From Pirellula staleyi DSM 6068 (GTDB taxonomy: Bacteria > Planctomycetota > Planctomycetia > Pirellulales > Pirellulaceae), in assembly GCA_945900945.1 (NCBI GenBank), contig CAMDKL010000043.1, positions 1 to 37,886 of the forward strand: DNA of 37,886 nucleotides. Direction: 5' to 3'. Each line of letters starts with the position of its first letter. Position 1 is the stretch's first letter. Positions 16,249 to 25,375 of the stretch are shown piece after piece. Under the pieces are notes generated by a model. That model ran no database searches and had not been told where the DNA came from. It saw nothing but the letters and a program-made list of their open reading frames with translations. The translations under genes and the position numbers were made by a program.

Positions 16249-18669
16249 TCACTTTGCATCTCGCACGAACTGGTTCATCCAGGCTATCATTTCATACTGC
16301 GTATGCAAGACCGATTGGCGTGCCCGATATCCATGGCTTTCGTGGGGCAACATGACCAGTCGCGTTGTGCCACCGTTTCCTTTTACCGCTTGAAACATCC
16401 GCTGGGATTGGATCGGAAATGTGCCTGAATTATTGTCATTTTCTCCATGAACGAACAGGATCGGCGTTTTGATTTTGTCTGCGTGCATAAACGGAGAAAC
16501 GTTGGCGTAGACCTCTTTGGCTTCCCATAACGGTCGTCGTTCCGACTGAAAGCCAAATGGAGTCAACGTGCGGTTGAACGCTCCGCTGCGTGCAATTCCA
16601 CCTCGAAACAGGTTGCTATGAGCGAGCAGATTTGCGGTCATGAACGCACCGTAACTGTGCCCTCCAACGCCGACACGGCTACCATCCGCTACACCCATTT
16701 CCACTGCTTTGTCGATGGCGGCTTTGGCAGCTCCTACAATTTGCTCAATGAACGTGTCGTTCATGGTCTCTGGATCGCCGATCACAGGCATGGTTGCATC
16801 GTCCATGATAGCGTACCCTTGAGTTAGCAATGTCAAATGGCTGAGGCCAATAATACGCGTGAACTCGTAGGGGTTGGCTGACACTTGACCCGCTGTACTT
16901 GCATCGTTGAACTCGAGTGGATAAGCCCAAACAATCAATGGCAATCGTGTTCCCTTTACGTAGTTCGCTGGCAGATAGAGAGTCGCGGACAAAGGTACGC
17001 CATCGGCACGTTGGTACTTGACGATTTGCTTTTGGATGCCGCGAATCTGCGGCGTAGGGTCTTTGAAATCGGTCAAGGCAACCTCTGACTTTGCAACAAG
17101 ATCCCGCAAATAATAGTTCAAAGGACTGGTCGGTGATTCTCGCCGCGTGATAAACGATGGCTTGTCGGTTTCGTCGGTCGAGAGCATCGAGGCGACGCTT
17201 TCCAAGTTTCCAGCAGCACATCGCCACAATCGTTGCGTTTCAAGTGTCTCAAGATTCTTTCGATCGAGGAAAGGCAAGTTCCCCTCTGGGCTTGCTCCTT
17301 GTCCTGTCAACCATACCCATGCACCTACTTGTTGTGCTACGGGAAATCCCGTCTTATCCGATTTAAACAGCATGCGTCCCGGATCGCCATACCGATCTCG
17401 CATGCTCCTGTCCAAAATGATCTTCGGCTTCTGGTTCGGTTGGTCCGTATCAACCAGAAGCGATCGCACCCATCTGCGATCCCGATCTATTTCTGTCGTC
17501 ATCAGCCATGACGCTTTTGGAAACGAAGCGAGTCCGGCATAGCGATGTTCCAATCGAATCAAGTCGTGGGGAGTAACCGTAAAGGGTGCGGAGAGAGTTT
17601 TAATTTGGTCGCGGTGCGAAACTTTCTTGCGTGGGTCACCATCATCGAGCGCTTCGGTCCATATTAGTGTCGCAGGATAGCCAGCCCGCCAATTTACCGA
17701 CCGTGGCCCCGTGCGAACTCCCTCAATAGGAATGTTTTCCTCGAGGGGTACGTCAGCAACCTGATGCAAAATTTTTCCTTCAAGATTCCAAACCTGAATC
17801 GTTTGCGGAAAAGACCCTGCCGTCAATAAATAGGAAAACGGCCTGTGCAACGTTGTGATCAGCAGATGATTGCCATCTGGCGACGCACTTGCCAAATCGA
17901 TCAAGGCGGGACTGCCAATCTCGATCGTTGGAGCGTTCGCTTGCAAGAGTGCGAGCTGCGACGTTCCATAGTGTTCGAACAGCTGTTCATCGTAGGCGCT
18001 CGTCAACAAGTCCTGGTAGGTTCGTATCGGTGAAACGTTGCCAAACGACTCCTGGATGTTGGGGCCCGTCGGTGTTTTGGAGGGAACAGGTTCTGGGCCT
18101 CGGGATGTTGGAACCAAATTGCAGAGGACACGTTTACCGTCAGGCATCCACTCTAGGGATCCCAATACCGTCGATAATCGATCGGTCAATTGAATCGGCT
18201 GTTCAGGCTTGTCGATCGAAACCCACCAAAGCTGCGTTCCCGATTCGGTAACATTCGTAAAGACAAACGATTGTGAGTCATGCGACCAACTGATCATCGC
18301 AATACGTGCAGGAGCTGCGACCGGGATGCGAGTCAGCGTATTCGATTCTCGCATACGAACCGACAGCCCTCTAAAGGTGTCCGTTTGAAAACCGCCGTTG
18401 GCAATCGGATCGATGCGCATGCCTGCTACACCGACCACGCGCCGAGCCAAATCGGCAATGTCTGGCATGGAATTCCTATCAACGTACAACATCCACTTTG
18501 AATCTGGACTCAGGGATACGGACGGTTCGGGCTTTGCATCGATAATAGCGATGACTTCTTGCGGTGGTGTCTGATAAGTGGTTTGACCCTGTGTGGGAGA
18601 CGGCATAATCCAGATTTCGAAAAGAAGAAAAGCAAGTGTAAAAAACGGGTTAAGGGTTCGGCGAAACAT
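16249..18669 (-). CDS. S9-family (prolyl oligopeptidase-type) secreted peptidase
   Basis: 806 residues. Signal peptide about 1-28 (FFTLAFLLFEIWIM...TQGQ). Residues about 40-540 form a beta-propeller-like region with WSHDSQSFVFT, WMPDGKRVL and ASPDGNHLLI repeats. The C-terminal alpha/beta hydrolase domain (about 560-806) has the nucleophile S672 in GGHSYGAF, D745 in HGENDNN and H779 in PHESHGY, a complete triad. The DAKPEPSVSLSPD and long propeller resemble the glutamyl-endopeptidase-like (S9D) group rather than DPP4. It should cut peptides in the periplasm or outside the cell; substrate preference is inferred from resemblance only. Start MFRRTLNPF precedes the signal core directly. Confidence 0.9.
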   Translation of the reverse strand: MFRRTLNPFFTLAFLLFEIWIMPSPTQGQTTYQTPPQEVIAIIDAKPEPSVSLSPDSKWMLYVDRNSMPDIADLARRVVGVAGMRIDPIANGGFQTDTFRGLSVRMRESNTLTRIPVAAPARIAMISWSHDSQSFVFTNVTESGTQLWWVSIDKPEQPIQLTDRLSTVLGSLEWMPDGKRVLCNLVPTSRGPEPVPSKTPTGPNIQESFGNVSPIRTYQDLLTSAYDEQLFEHYGTSQLALLQANAPTIEIGSPALIDLASASPDGNHLLITTLHRPFSYLLTAGSFPQTIQVWNLEGKILHQVADVPLEENIPIEGVRTGPRSVNWRAGYPATLIWTEALDDGDPRKKVSHRDQIKTLSAPFTVTPHDLIRLEHRYAGLASFPKASWLMTTEIDRDRRWVRSLLVDTDQPNQKPKIILDRSMRDRYGDPGRMLFKSDKTGFPVAQQVGAWVWLTGQGASPEGNLPFLDRKNLETLETQRLWRCAAGNLESVASMLSTDETDKPSFITRRESPTSPLNYYLRDLVAKSEVALTDFKDPTPQIRGIQKQIVKYQRADGVPLSATLYLPANYVKGTRLPLIVWAYPLEFNDASTAGQVSANPYEFTRIIGLSHLTLLTQGYAIMDDATMPVIGDPETMNDTFIEQIVGAAKAAIDKAVEMGVADGSRVGVGGHSYGAFMTANLLAHSNLFRGGIARSGAFNRTLTPFGFQSERRPLWEAKEVYANVSPFMHADKIKTPILFVHGENDNNSGTFPIQSQRMFQAVKGNGGTTRLVMLPHESHGYRARQSVLHTQYEMIAWMNQFVRDAK

Positions 18670-18754
18670 AAGGTTATACCAGGATAAAGTCGAAGTTAGG
18701 GATAGGTTCGATCGGGCGGTTTGATACCTTTATAGACGATGCTCTAGCACATAG

Positions 18755-18760
18755 TATAAT
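18755..18760 (+). promoter_or_regulatory. Possible -10 element
   Basis: A perfect TATAAT inside TAGTATAAT, 72 bases before the GxxExxY remnant. A poor -35 (TAGACG at 18734-18739, spacing 15) is the best I can find, so this is only a candidate. Confidence 0.25.
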
Positions 18761-18828
18761 TCATTCGATGCTTGAAACTGGCTTAACCATCACCCGTCGA
18801 CACAAACAGAGAAACAAACGGAGAAACA

Positions 18829-18858
18829 AACATGGATTTACAGGATTTACAGGATGAT
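18829..18858. repeat. Left arm of inverted repeat around the GxxExxY remnant
   Basis: AACATGGATTTACAGGATTTACAGGATGAT. It contains two 9-base GATTTACAG units and pairs with 19071-19100 at about 25 of 30 positions. The start codon of the remnant lies in the arm. Confidence 0.7.
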
Positions 18859-19233
18859 CGTCGATCCGACTACCCGTTTAGAGAAATCACTGAGAAAATC
18901 ATCGGTGGTGCATTCGAAGTCATCTTGGCGATCGCTCCCGAGCACCAGGCCCAGATTATTAACACCCGAAAGGCAACCGGAATCGAGGTCGGCCTGCTGA
19001 TCCATTTTGGCAATCCGAAACTCGAAACCAAACGATTCAACGACACAAGTGAATCTGTCAGCGAATTGAAATCATCCTGCAAATCTTGTCCGTCCATGTT
19101 CATTCATTTTGTTCGAAAACTTATGCATACTTGCTTAGAATGCTCGTATCGAGGGAGTCGCGTTGCTTGCGATCGGCGTAGCTTGTTAGCCCGCACAATA
19201 CGATGCGCAGGCCTGCTCGGCAGAACTACTTAA
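18832..19233 (+). pseudogene. GxxExxY protein (PDDEXK_3-like) with internal deletion
   Basis: The N-terminus MDLQDLQDD followed by FREITEKIIGGAFEV matches the ITEKIIGxAxEV start of GxxExxY-family proteins, and IAPEHQAQIINTRKATGIEV plus GLLIHFGNPKLETKRF matches their C-terminus. Normally about 60 residues lie between, including the GxxExxY motif itself and the central nuclease-fold residues. Here EV is joined directly to the last helix, in frame. The family is about 120-135 residues and the core would be about 60 here; the frame then continues into unrelated sequence to the stop at 19231-19233. Inverted repeats lie at both ends. It is probably a non-functional internally deleted copy. Confidence 0.75.
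19071..19100. repeat. Right arm of inverted repeat around the GxxExxY remnant
   Basis: ATCATCCTGCAAATCTTGTC followed by CGTCCATGTT, the imperfect complement of 18829-18858. It overlaps the end of the family-homologous sequence (KSSCKSCPSMF). Confidence 0.7.
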
Positions 19234-22200
19234 GCACCGCCTTGAGGGCCTCGCCAGTGTACGAACGCAACTTGGTGGTCGCGAGGATTTGCTCGGCCAC
19301 ATGCAAGGCCATTGCGGCCGATTTCTTGGCTGTCTTCTTTGCTGCCGCTTTCAATACGGCTTTTGAAATGGGGATCGTATAGCTCACATCATTCGCATAC
19401 CGAACGAGCGATTCAGCTGGGCCTGCAAACACGACTTGGCCACCCTCTTTGCCTGCTTCTGGCCCCATGTCGATCACCCAATCCGCGCACTTGATCACGT
19501 CGAGGTTATGTTCGATTACGACAACGCTGTTGCCACTGTCCGCCAAGGCGCTTAGCACGTGCATGAGTTTGCGGATGTCCTCGAAATGCAAGCCAGTCGT
19601 CGGCTCATCCAGCAAATACAAAGTATCACCGGTCGCAGGTCGACAAAGCTCGGCTGCTAATTTGACTCGCTGGGCCTCGCCACCGCTCAGCGTCGGGGCA
19701 CTTTGGCCTAACGCCAAATAATCCAGACCTACTTCACAAAGCGTTTTCAGCATACCGTGTATCTTTGGCAGCTCACTCATTACATCGCGAGCTTCACCAA
19801 TCGACATCTTGAGAAAATCGCTGATCGATTTGCCACGGTACTTTACGCTCAACACCTCTTCGGAATAGCGATGACCATGGCACGCATCGCACCCGATCCA
19901 GACATCCGGTAAAAAGTGCATTTGAATGCGTATCTGCCCATTGCCCTCGCATTTTTCGCAACGGCCGCCCGCAATGTTGAAACTAAAGTGGCCAGCATGC
20001 AAACCTCGCATCTTGGCTTCCGGTAGTTTCGCAAAAAACTGTCGGATATGCTCGAACACACCTGTGTAGGTAGCAGGGTTGCTCGATGGTGAATTTCCAA
20101 GCGGTGATTGATCAACTCGCAATACCTTATTGATGTTCTTCGTACCCTCGATTCCGTCGTGGAGACCCGCTTGCAAATCAGCTCGGTGCAACGATCTGGC
20201 CAACGATGGATACAGAATACTGTTGATGAGACTGCTCTTGCCACTGCCGCTTGGGCCTGTCACCGCAGTAAAGCAACCCAGAGGAATACTGACATTGATG
20301 TTGCGAAGCGTGTTGGCTCTGGCACCGTTGATCGTTAACCAGCCTTTGGGAGGTTCGACAAAAGAGGACCAATCGTTGCACGACGCCGAGATGTCAGCAA
20401 GGTCGGTGGGAATGGCAATGCGACGTCTGCTTGGCACTTCAATCTGTTTGGTACCGCTGATAAACGGGCCGGTGATCGAGCCCTTTTGCTTAACGATTTG
20501 CTTGGGCGAACCCTGAGCAACGACCGTACCTCCCAGTGGCCCTGAACCGGGCCCAAAGTCGCACAACTGATCGCTGCTTGCAATCACATCGCGATCATGT
20601 TCAACAACCAACAGCGTATTGCCTAGGTCCCGCAATCGGTGCATGGCTCGAATAAGCCGATCGTTGTCCCGTGGATGCAAACCGATAGTCGGTTCGTCTA
20701 GCACATACAATACGCCGCACAATCCGCTACCGAGTTGGCTCGCCAATCGAATACGCTGGGCCTCGCCACCCGATAAAGTGTTGGCCGATCGATCCAGCGT
20801 GAGATACTCCAAACCTACATCCTCCAAAAACTGCAAACGCTGCGTGATCTCGCGATGCAGCTCGCCAGCGATCTTCTTTTCGCGTCGTTCCAATGTCCAG
20901 GTTTTCGTCTCCGCCAGCAGTTCACCGATCGGCATTCGACAGATATCTGCGATCCCAAACGAGCGGAAGCGAGCGTGCGCGGCCTCGGCACGAACACGAG
21001 CACCGCCGCATGCCGTACAGGGCACTTCCGCCAGGAATCGCGACAGCCTCATACGCAAACCGATATTCGAATTCGATGCCAGTTCTAACGCAGGAAACAC
21101 GCCTCGATAGAAAAACGTCATGGCTACCGTTCGATCCATTTTCTTGGTGAACGATCCAGTCGATTCGATATCGGATTTGAATACCGTTATTTCACGATCC
21201 GGTAATCCATGGAACAGAATCGATCGTTGTCCGATCGGCAATTGGGAAACAGGGCGATTGAGCGGAATTCCCGACTCGCGACCGAATGCACGCAGCATGC
21301 CACGAGCCAGTGGGTTTTCAAGGTCTGGCCACAACAGCATTGCCCCATCCTCGAGCGATCGATGTTCATCGACCGATGCTGCGGGATCTGTTCCGGTTTG
21401 TGTGCCCAGTCCACTGCAACTCGGACACCAACCGACGGCTGTGTTGAATGAAAAGCTGTGAGGCGTTAGCGACTGAAAGGATAGTCCACAGGGAGCGCAA
21501 GCCAACTGCAACGAAAACGTATGCGTCTCCCAGTGTGCCTCAGCTCGATCGTCGTCCACGATGGCCAGTTGGATCACACCGTTGCCCATCGTCAACGCGG
21601 TTGCGACGCTATCGCTCAAGCGCTTTCGGTCTTTGCCATCCAATCGAATCCGATCAACGACAAGTTGCAGTTCGTAGCGACTCTTCTTCTGCAACGATGG
21701 CACTAGATTGATATCGTGCGTGCGACCGTTGATACGGACTCGGACGAAGCCATCCTGCAAGAGATCCGCAAAGAATTGCTCGGGCGTTTGGTTTGCATGC
21801 GGCGTGATTGGAGCCAATAACAACGCTCGCGAGCCTGCCTGAGTTCCAAGCGCCATCAATCGATCGACGATCTGATCGCTTGTTTGCGTACTGACTGGCT
21901 GGTCGCAGCGGGTGCAATGCATTTGCCCCAACCGTGCGAAAAGAACTCGAAAGTAATCGTAGACCTCCGTTACGGTTCCAACGGTACTGCGAGGCGTGTG
22001 AGACAGGTTGCGTTGTTCGATCGCGATCGAGGGACTCAAGCCATCCACTCGCTCCACGACGGGCTTGGGCATCTGTCCCACAAACTGGCGTACGTACGGG
22101 CTCAAGCTCTCGACAAAACGCCGTTGACCTTCGGCATAGATAGTATCCATGGCCATGGACGTCTTGCCGCTCCCGCTTTGACCGCAAAATACTGTCATTT

Positions 22201-25200
22201 GATTGCGAGGGAGCGTGAGATCGACATTTTTCAAATTGTGTTGCTGTGCCCCGACGACTTGGATGTCCTGCAGTGCGAGGCTCTTTCCAATCTGCTTTCT
22301 GGAACTCGCTAGAGCTTTGGTTGTTTTGTTTTTCGACTTCGAATTGGATCTGGCATGGGTCTCGAAGTATTTTTTCAAAGCAATGCCGGTGAATGATTTC
22401 TTTTGTTTGGCGATCGCTTCGGGGGTGCCTTGGCACAGGATGGTGCCACCCCCGGCGCCGCCTTCAGGTCCCATATCGATGACCCAATCGGCAGCTTGGA
22501 TGAGATCCAGATTGTGTTCGATGACGATAACGGTATTGCCAAGTTCGACTAGGCTTTGTAGCACCTTCAACAGCAAATCGATATCGTAAAAATGGAGCCC
22601 CGTCGTCGGTTCATCCAAGACATATAGCGTTTTCCCAGTTGCTCGGCGACTGAGTTCACGCGAGAGTTTGATGCGCTGTGCTTCGCCCCCTGACAAGGTA
22701 GGAGAGGGCTGACCCAGTTTCAAGTAATCGAGCCCGACGTCGTGAAGTGTCTGAAGCTTTTCGTATATTTTCGGAAACGCTGAGAAGTGTTCTAAAGCCT
22801 GCTGAACGTCCAAATCTAAACAATCGGCGATCGATTTGCCTTTGAACTCCACTTGCAATGTCGGGCGACTGTAGCGTTTGCCTTCGCAGATCGCACAGGG
22901 AACCCAAAGGTCAGCTAGAAACTCCATGTCGAGTCGGTTGGCACCATGGCCATCGCAGGCCGAGCATCTTCCCTGCTCGGTATTGAAACTGAAGGTACCA
23001 GGCGTGAAACCGCGTCGCTTGGATTCCGGCAGTTCGGCGAATAAGTCGCGAATATTGTCAAAGAGTTTTACGTACGTTGCAGGATTGCTACGCGGCGTTC
23101 GACCAATTGGGCTTTGGTCGATATCAATGATTTTGTCGAGGTGCTCTATTCCCTCAATCGCATCGTGAGCGCCTGGCGTATCCTCAGCACGTTGAAGTGC
23201 ATTGCGTAGAGCTGGTGACAGGATATCGCTAATGAGAGAACTCTTTCCGCTACCACTGACACCGGTAACGGCGACAAAACACCCGAGCGGGATTTCAACG
23301 TCGATGTTCTTTAGATTGTTGTGTCGAGCGCCTCGAACTTGAATCGTCTTGCCGTTCCCTTTGCGTCGTTCCAAAGGTCGATGAATTTGACGCGTACGAT
23401 TGAGGAATCCGCCCGTGATGCTGTTCGGGTTGGCAGCGATATCTTCAATAGAACCTGCTGTCAGTAATTCGCCACCCCGGACGCCTGGGCCGGGCCCGAA
23501 ATCTACAATCGTATCGGCCGCTCGCATGGTGTCTTCGTCGTGTTCGACCACGATGAGCGTATTGCCTAGATCTCGCAATCTTTCCAGAGAAGAAAGCAAT
23601 CGATCGTTGTCCCGCGGATGCAAGCCAATCGATGGCTCATCGAGCACATAAAGGACTCCCACCAATCCTGCACCGATCTGGCTGGCCAATCGGATGCGTT
23701 GAGACTCGCCGCCGGAAAGGGTGGGTGCAGTTCGTTCCAAGGACAGGTACGAAAGACCGACGTCGAGCAAGAACTGCAATCGAGCTCGCACTTCCTTGAT
23801 CGCTTCCCCTCCAATCGTGATTTGCAAGTCGGATAAGTCGAGACTACCGAAGAACTCAGCGCATTGGTCGAGCGGTAATCGTGAACAATCACCGATTGCT
23901 AACCAAGGGTTGGCTTTGAACGTTGGCGAAATGGACTTGAGCCGAACGGAACGGGCTTGAGGATTGAGTCGAGTGCCATTGCAGTCACTACAGATACTGG
24001 TCTGCATGTATTTTTCATATTGCTTGACAACCAGTGGATTTTTGGAAGCGCGGTAGGTCGCAAGTAGATCGTGCACTATTCCCGAAAAGGCTTGGCCGTG
24101 CAATGCGCGACCTTTGGCCTGAACCTTCAATCCCTGATAGCCAAACAGTAGCCAGTTCTTCTCTTCTTGTTTCAGCTTTTTCCACGGTGTAGATAGCAGG
24201 TAATTACGTTCGAGTTTTTTGACATGCTCAACGTAGTTTGCAAAGTAGGTGATCGAGCGACGGAGCCATCGGGTCATTTCTGTCGACTTGCCGATCAGGT
24301 CGATGGCCCCATTTTTAAGTGACTTATTCGAATCGGTGACTAGCAGATCTTCCGTAAAGGTAAATGTCTCGCCGAGCCCATCGCAGTTTTTGCACGCACC
24401 TTGAGGTGAATTGAAGCTAAGCAGTTGGGGCGAAGGAGGCGGATAGGAGACGCCGCATTTAGCGCAAGCGTAGGTTAAGGAAAAAACAATGTCCTGGGCT
24501 GGATCGCTCGTGTCCCTAGTCTTGATTGACAAGGCAACTTTCGCATCCACTGCTATTTCTGGATTTGGCGAGCTTGCTGCAGGCGTCTTTTTCTTTCGAC
24601 TGACTTTCTTCGTGGCCACAACAATCGGCTCGTCTTGTTCTGCACTCTTTAGCGGCGATAGGAGCATGGTCCCTTCGCCTAATTTCATGGCGTTGTCGAC
24701 CGCTTCTGCGATCCGTTGACGCGAGGACTGACCGATGACCATGCGATCGACGACCAATTCGATATTGTGCTTGATCTGGCGTTCGAGATCTGGCGGCGAA
24801 CTAAGCAAGTAGATTTGACCATCGACGCGAGCGCGGTTGAATCCCTGACGACGGAGATCGTCGAAGAGATCGCGATGTTCTCCTTTTTGACCTCGAATGA
24901 TTGGCGCCAAGAAGAGAAATGGCATCGACGGCTCCATGGACTGGATTCGCTCGACCATTTGATCGCGTGTTTGCGATGCAATTTCGGAATTGCAATTGGG
25001 ACAAAAACCGGTCCCAACGCGAGCAAACAAAACTCTCAGAAAGTCATGCAGTTCGGTGATCGTGCCGACCGTCGATCGCGGATTGTTCCCGGTCGATTTT
25101 TGGCTAATGGAAATCGAGGGGCTTAGGCCGGATAGAAAATCAACGTCAGGTTTTGGGAGCTGGCCAACGAACTGTCGAGCATAGGTTGACAGGCTTTCGA

Positions 25201-25372
25201 GGTAACGACGCTGGCCTTCGGCGTAGAGCGTATCGAAAGCCAGGGAGCTTTTGCCGCTGCCCGAAACACCGGTAAAACAAATGAGCTTATTGCGTGGTAG
25301 AGAGAGATCGACACTTTTGAGATTGTGTTCGCGCGCACCGCGAACAACAATCGGTTGATCGTGGGCTGTCAC
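19226..25372 (-). CDS. uvrA: Excinuclease ABC subunit A, two UvrA copies in one chain
   Basis: 2048 residues, about twice a normal UvrA (~940). Two full copies lie head to tail, about 1-1010 and 1030-2048. Each has two ABC ATPase sites. Walker A motifs: GVSGSGKSS (~35), GVSGSGKSS (~701), GQSGSGKTS (~1062), GPSGSGKSS (~1704). Signatures LSGGE(S/A)QR are at ~550, ~889, ~1529 and ~1891, followed by LDEPS/TxGLH Walker B motifs. All four zinc modules keep their Cys pairs (CAKC...CKNC, CSAC...CAIC, CAPC...CPSC, CEKC...CDAC). The linker (~1000-1030) and the tail are Lys/Ser/Ala-rich. The role is damage recognition with UvrB in nucleotide excision repair; the chain may act as a covalent dimer. It starts at GTG 25372, 3 bases after trxB. 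Confidence 0.95.
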   Translation of the reverse strand: MTAHDQPIVVRGAREHNLKSVDLSLPRNKLICFTGVSGSGKSSLAFDTLYAEGQRRYLESLSTYARQFVGQLPKPDVDFLSGLSPSISISQKSTGNNPRSTVGTITELHDFLRVLFARVGTGFCPNCNSEIASQTRDQMVERIQSMEPSMPFLFLAPIIRGQKGEHRDLFDDLRRQGFNRARVDGQIYLLSSPPDLERQIKHNIELVVDRMVIGQSSRQRIAEAVDNAMKLGEGTMLLSPLKSAEQDEPIVVATKKVSRKKKTPAASSPNPEIAVDAKVALSIKTRDTSDPAQDIVFSLTYACAKCGVSYPPPSPQLLSFNSPQGACKNCDGLGETFTFTEDLLVTDSNKSLKNGAIDLIGKSTEMTRWLRRSITYFANYVEHVKKLERNYLLSTPWKKLKQEEKNWLLFGYQGLKVQAKGRALHGQAFSGIVHDLLATYRASKNPLVVKQYEKYMQTSICSDCNGTRLNPQARSVRLKSISPTFKANPWLAIGDCSRLPLDQCAEFFGSLDLSDLQITIGGEAIKEVRARLQFLLDVGLSYLSLERTAPTLSGGESQRIRLASQIGAGLVGVLYVLDEPSIGLHPRDNDRLLSSLERLRDLGNTLIVVEHDEDTMRAADTIVDFGPGPGVRGGELLTAGSIEDIAANPNSITGGFLNRTRQIHRPLERRKGNGKTIQVRGARHNNLKNIDVEIPLGCFVAVTGVSGSGKSSLISDILSPALRNALQRAEDTPGAHDAIEGIEHLDKIIDIDQSPIGRTPRSNPATYVKLFDNIRDLFAELPESKRRGFTPGTFSFNTEQGRCSACDGHGANRLDMEFLADLWVPCAICEGKRYSRPTLQVEFKGKSIADCLDLDVQQALEHFSAFPKIYEKLQTLHDVGLDYLKLGQPSPTLSGGEAQRIKLSRELSRRATGKTLYVLDEPTTGLHFYDIDLLLKVLQSLVELGNTVIVIEHNLDLIQAADWVIDMGPEGGAGGGTILCQGTPEAIAKQKKSFTGIALKKYFETHARSNSKSKNKTTKALASSRKQIGKSLALQDIQVVGAQQHNLKNVDLTLPRNQMTVFCGQSGSGKTSMAMDTIYAEGQRRFVESLSPYVRQFVGQMPKPVVERVDGLSPSIAIEQRNLSHTPRSTVGTVTEVYDYFRVLFARLGQMHCTRCDQPVSTQTSDQIVDRLMALGTQAGSRALLLAPITPHANQTPEQFFADLLQDGFVRVRINGRTHDINLVPSLQKKSRYELQLVVDRIRLDGKDRKRLSDSVATALTMGNGVIQLAIVDDDRAEAHWETHTFSLQLACAPCGLSFQSLTPHSFSFNTAVGWCPSCSGLGTQTGTDPAASVDEHRSLEDGAMLLWPDLENPLARGMLRAFGRESGIPLNRPVSQLPIGQRSILFHGLPDREITVFKSDIESTGSFTKKMDRTVAMTFFYRGVFPALELASNSNIGLRMRLSRFLAEVPCTACGGARVRAEAAHARFRSFGIADICRMPIGELLAETKTWTLERREKKIAGELHREITQRLQFLEDVGLEYLTLDRSANTLSGGEAQRIRLASQLGSGLCGVLYVLDEPTIGLHPRDNDRLIRAMHRLRDLGNTLLVVEHDRDVIASSDQLCDFGPGSGPLGGTVVAQGSPKQIVKQKGSITGPFISGTKQIEVPSRRRIAIPTDLADISASCNDWSSFVEPPKGWLTINGARANTLRNINVSIPLGCFTAVTGPSGSGKSSLINSILYPSLARSLHRADLQAGLHDGIEGTKNINKVLRVDQSPLGNSPSSNPATYTGVFEHIRQFFAKLPEAKMRGLHAGHFSFNIAGGRCEKCEGNGQIRIQMHFLPDVWIGCDACHGHRYSEEVLSVKYRGKSISDFLKMSIGEARDVMSELPKIHGMLKTLCEVGLDYLALGQSAPTLSGGEAQRVKLAAELCRPATGDTLYLLDEPTTGLHFEDIRKLMHVLSALADSGNSVVVIEHNLDVIKCADWVIDMGPEAGKEGGQVVFAGPAESLVRYANDVSYTIPISKAVLKAAAKKTAKKSAAMALHVAEQILATTKLRSYTGEALKAVLK

Positions 25373-25375
25373 TCT

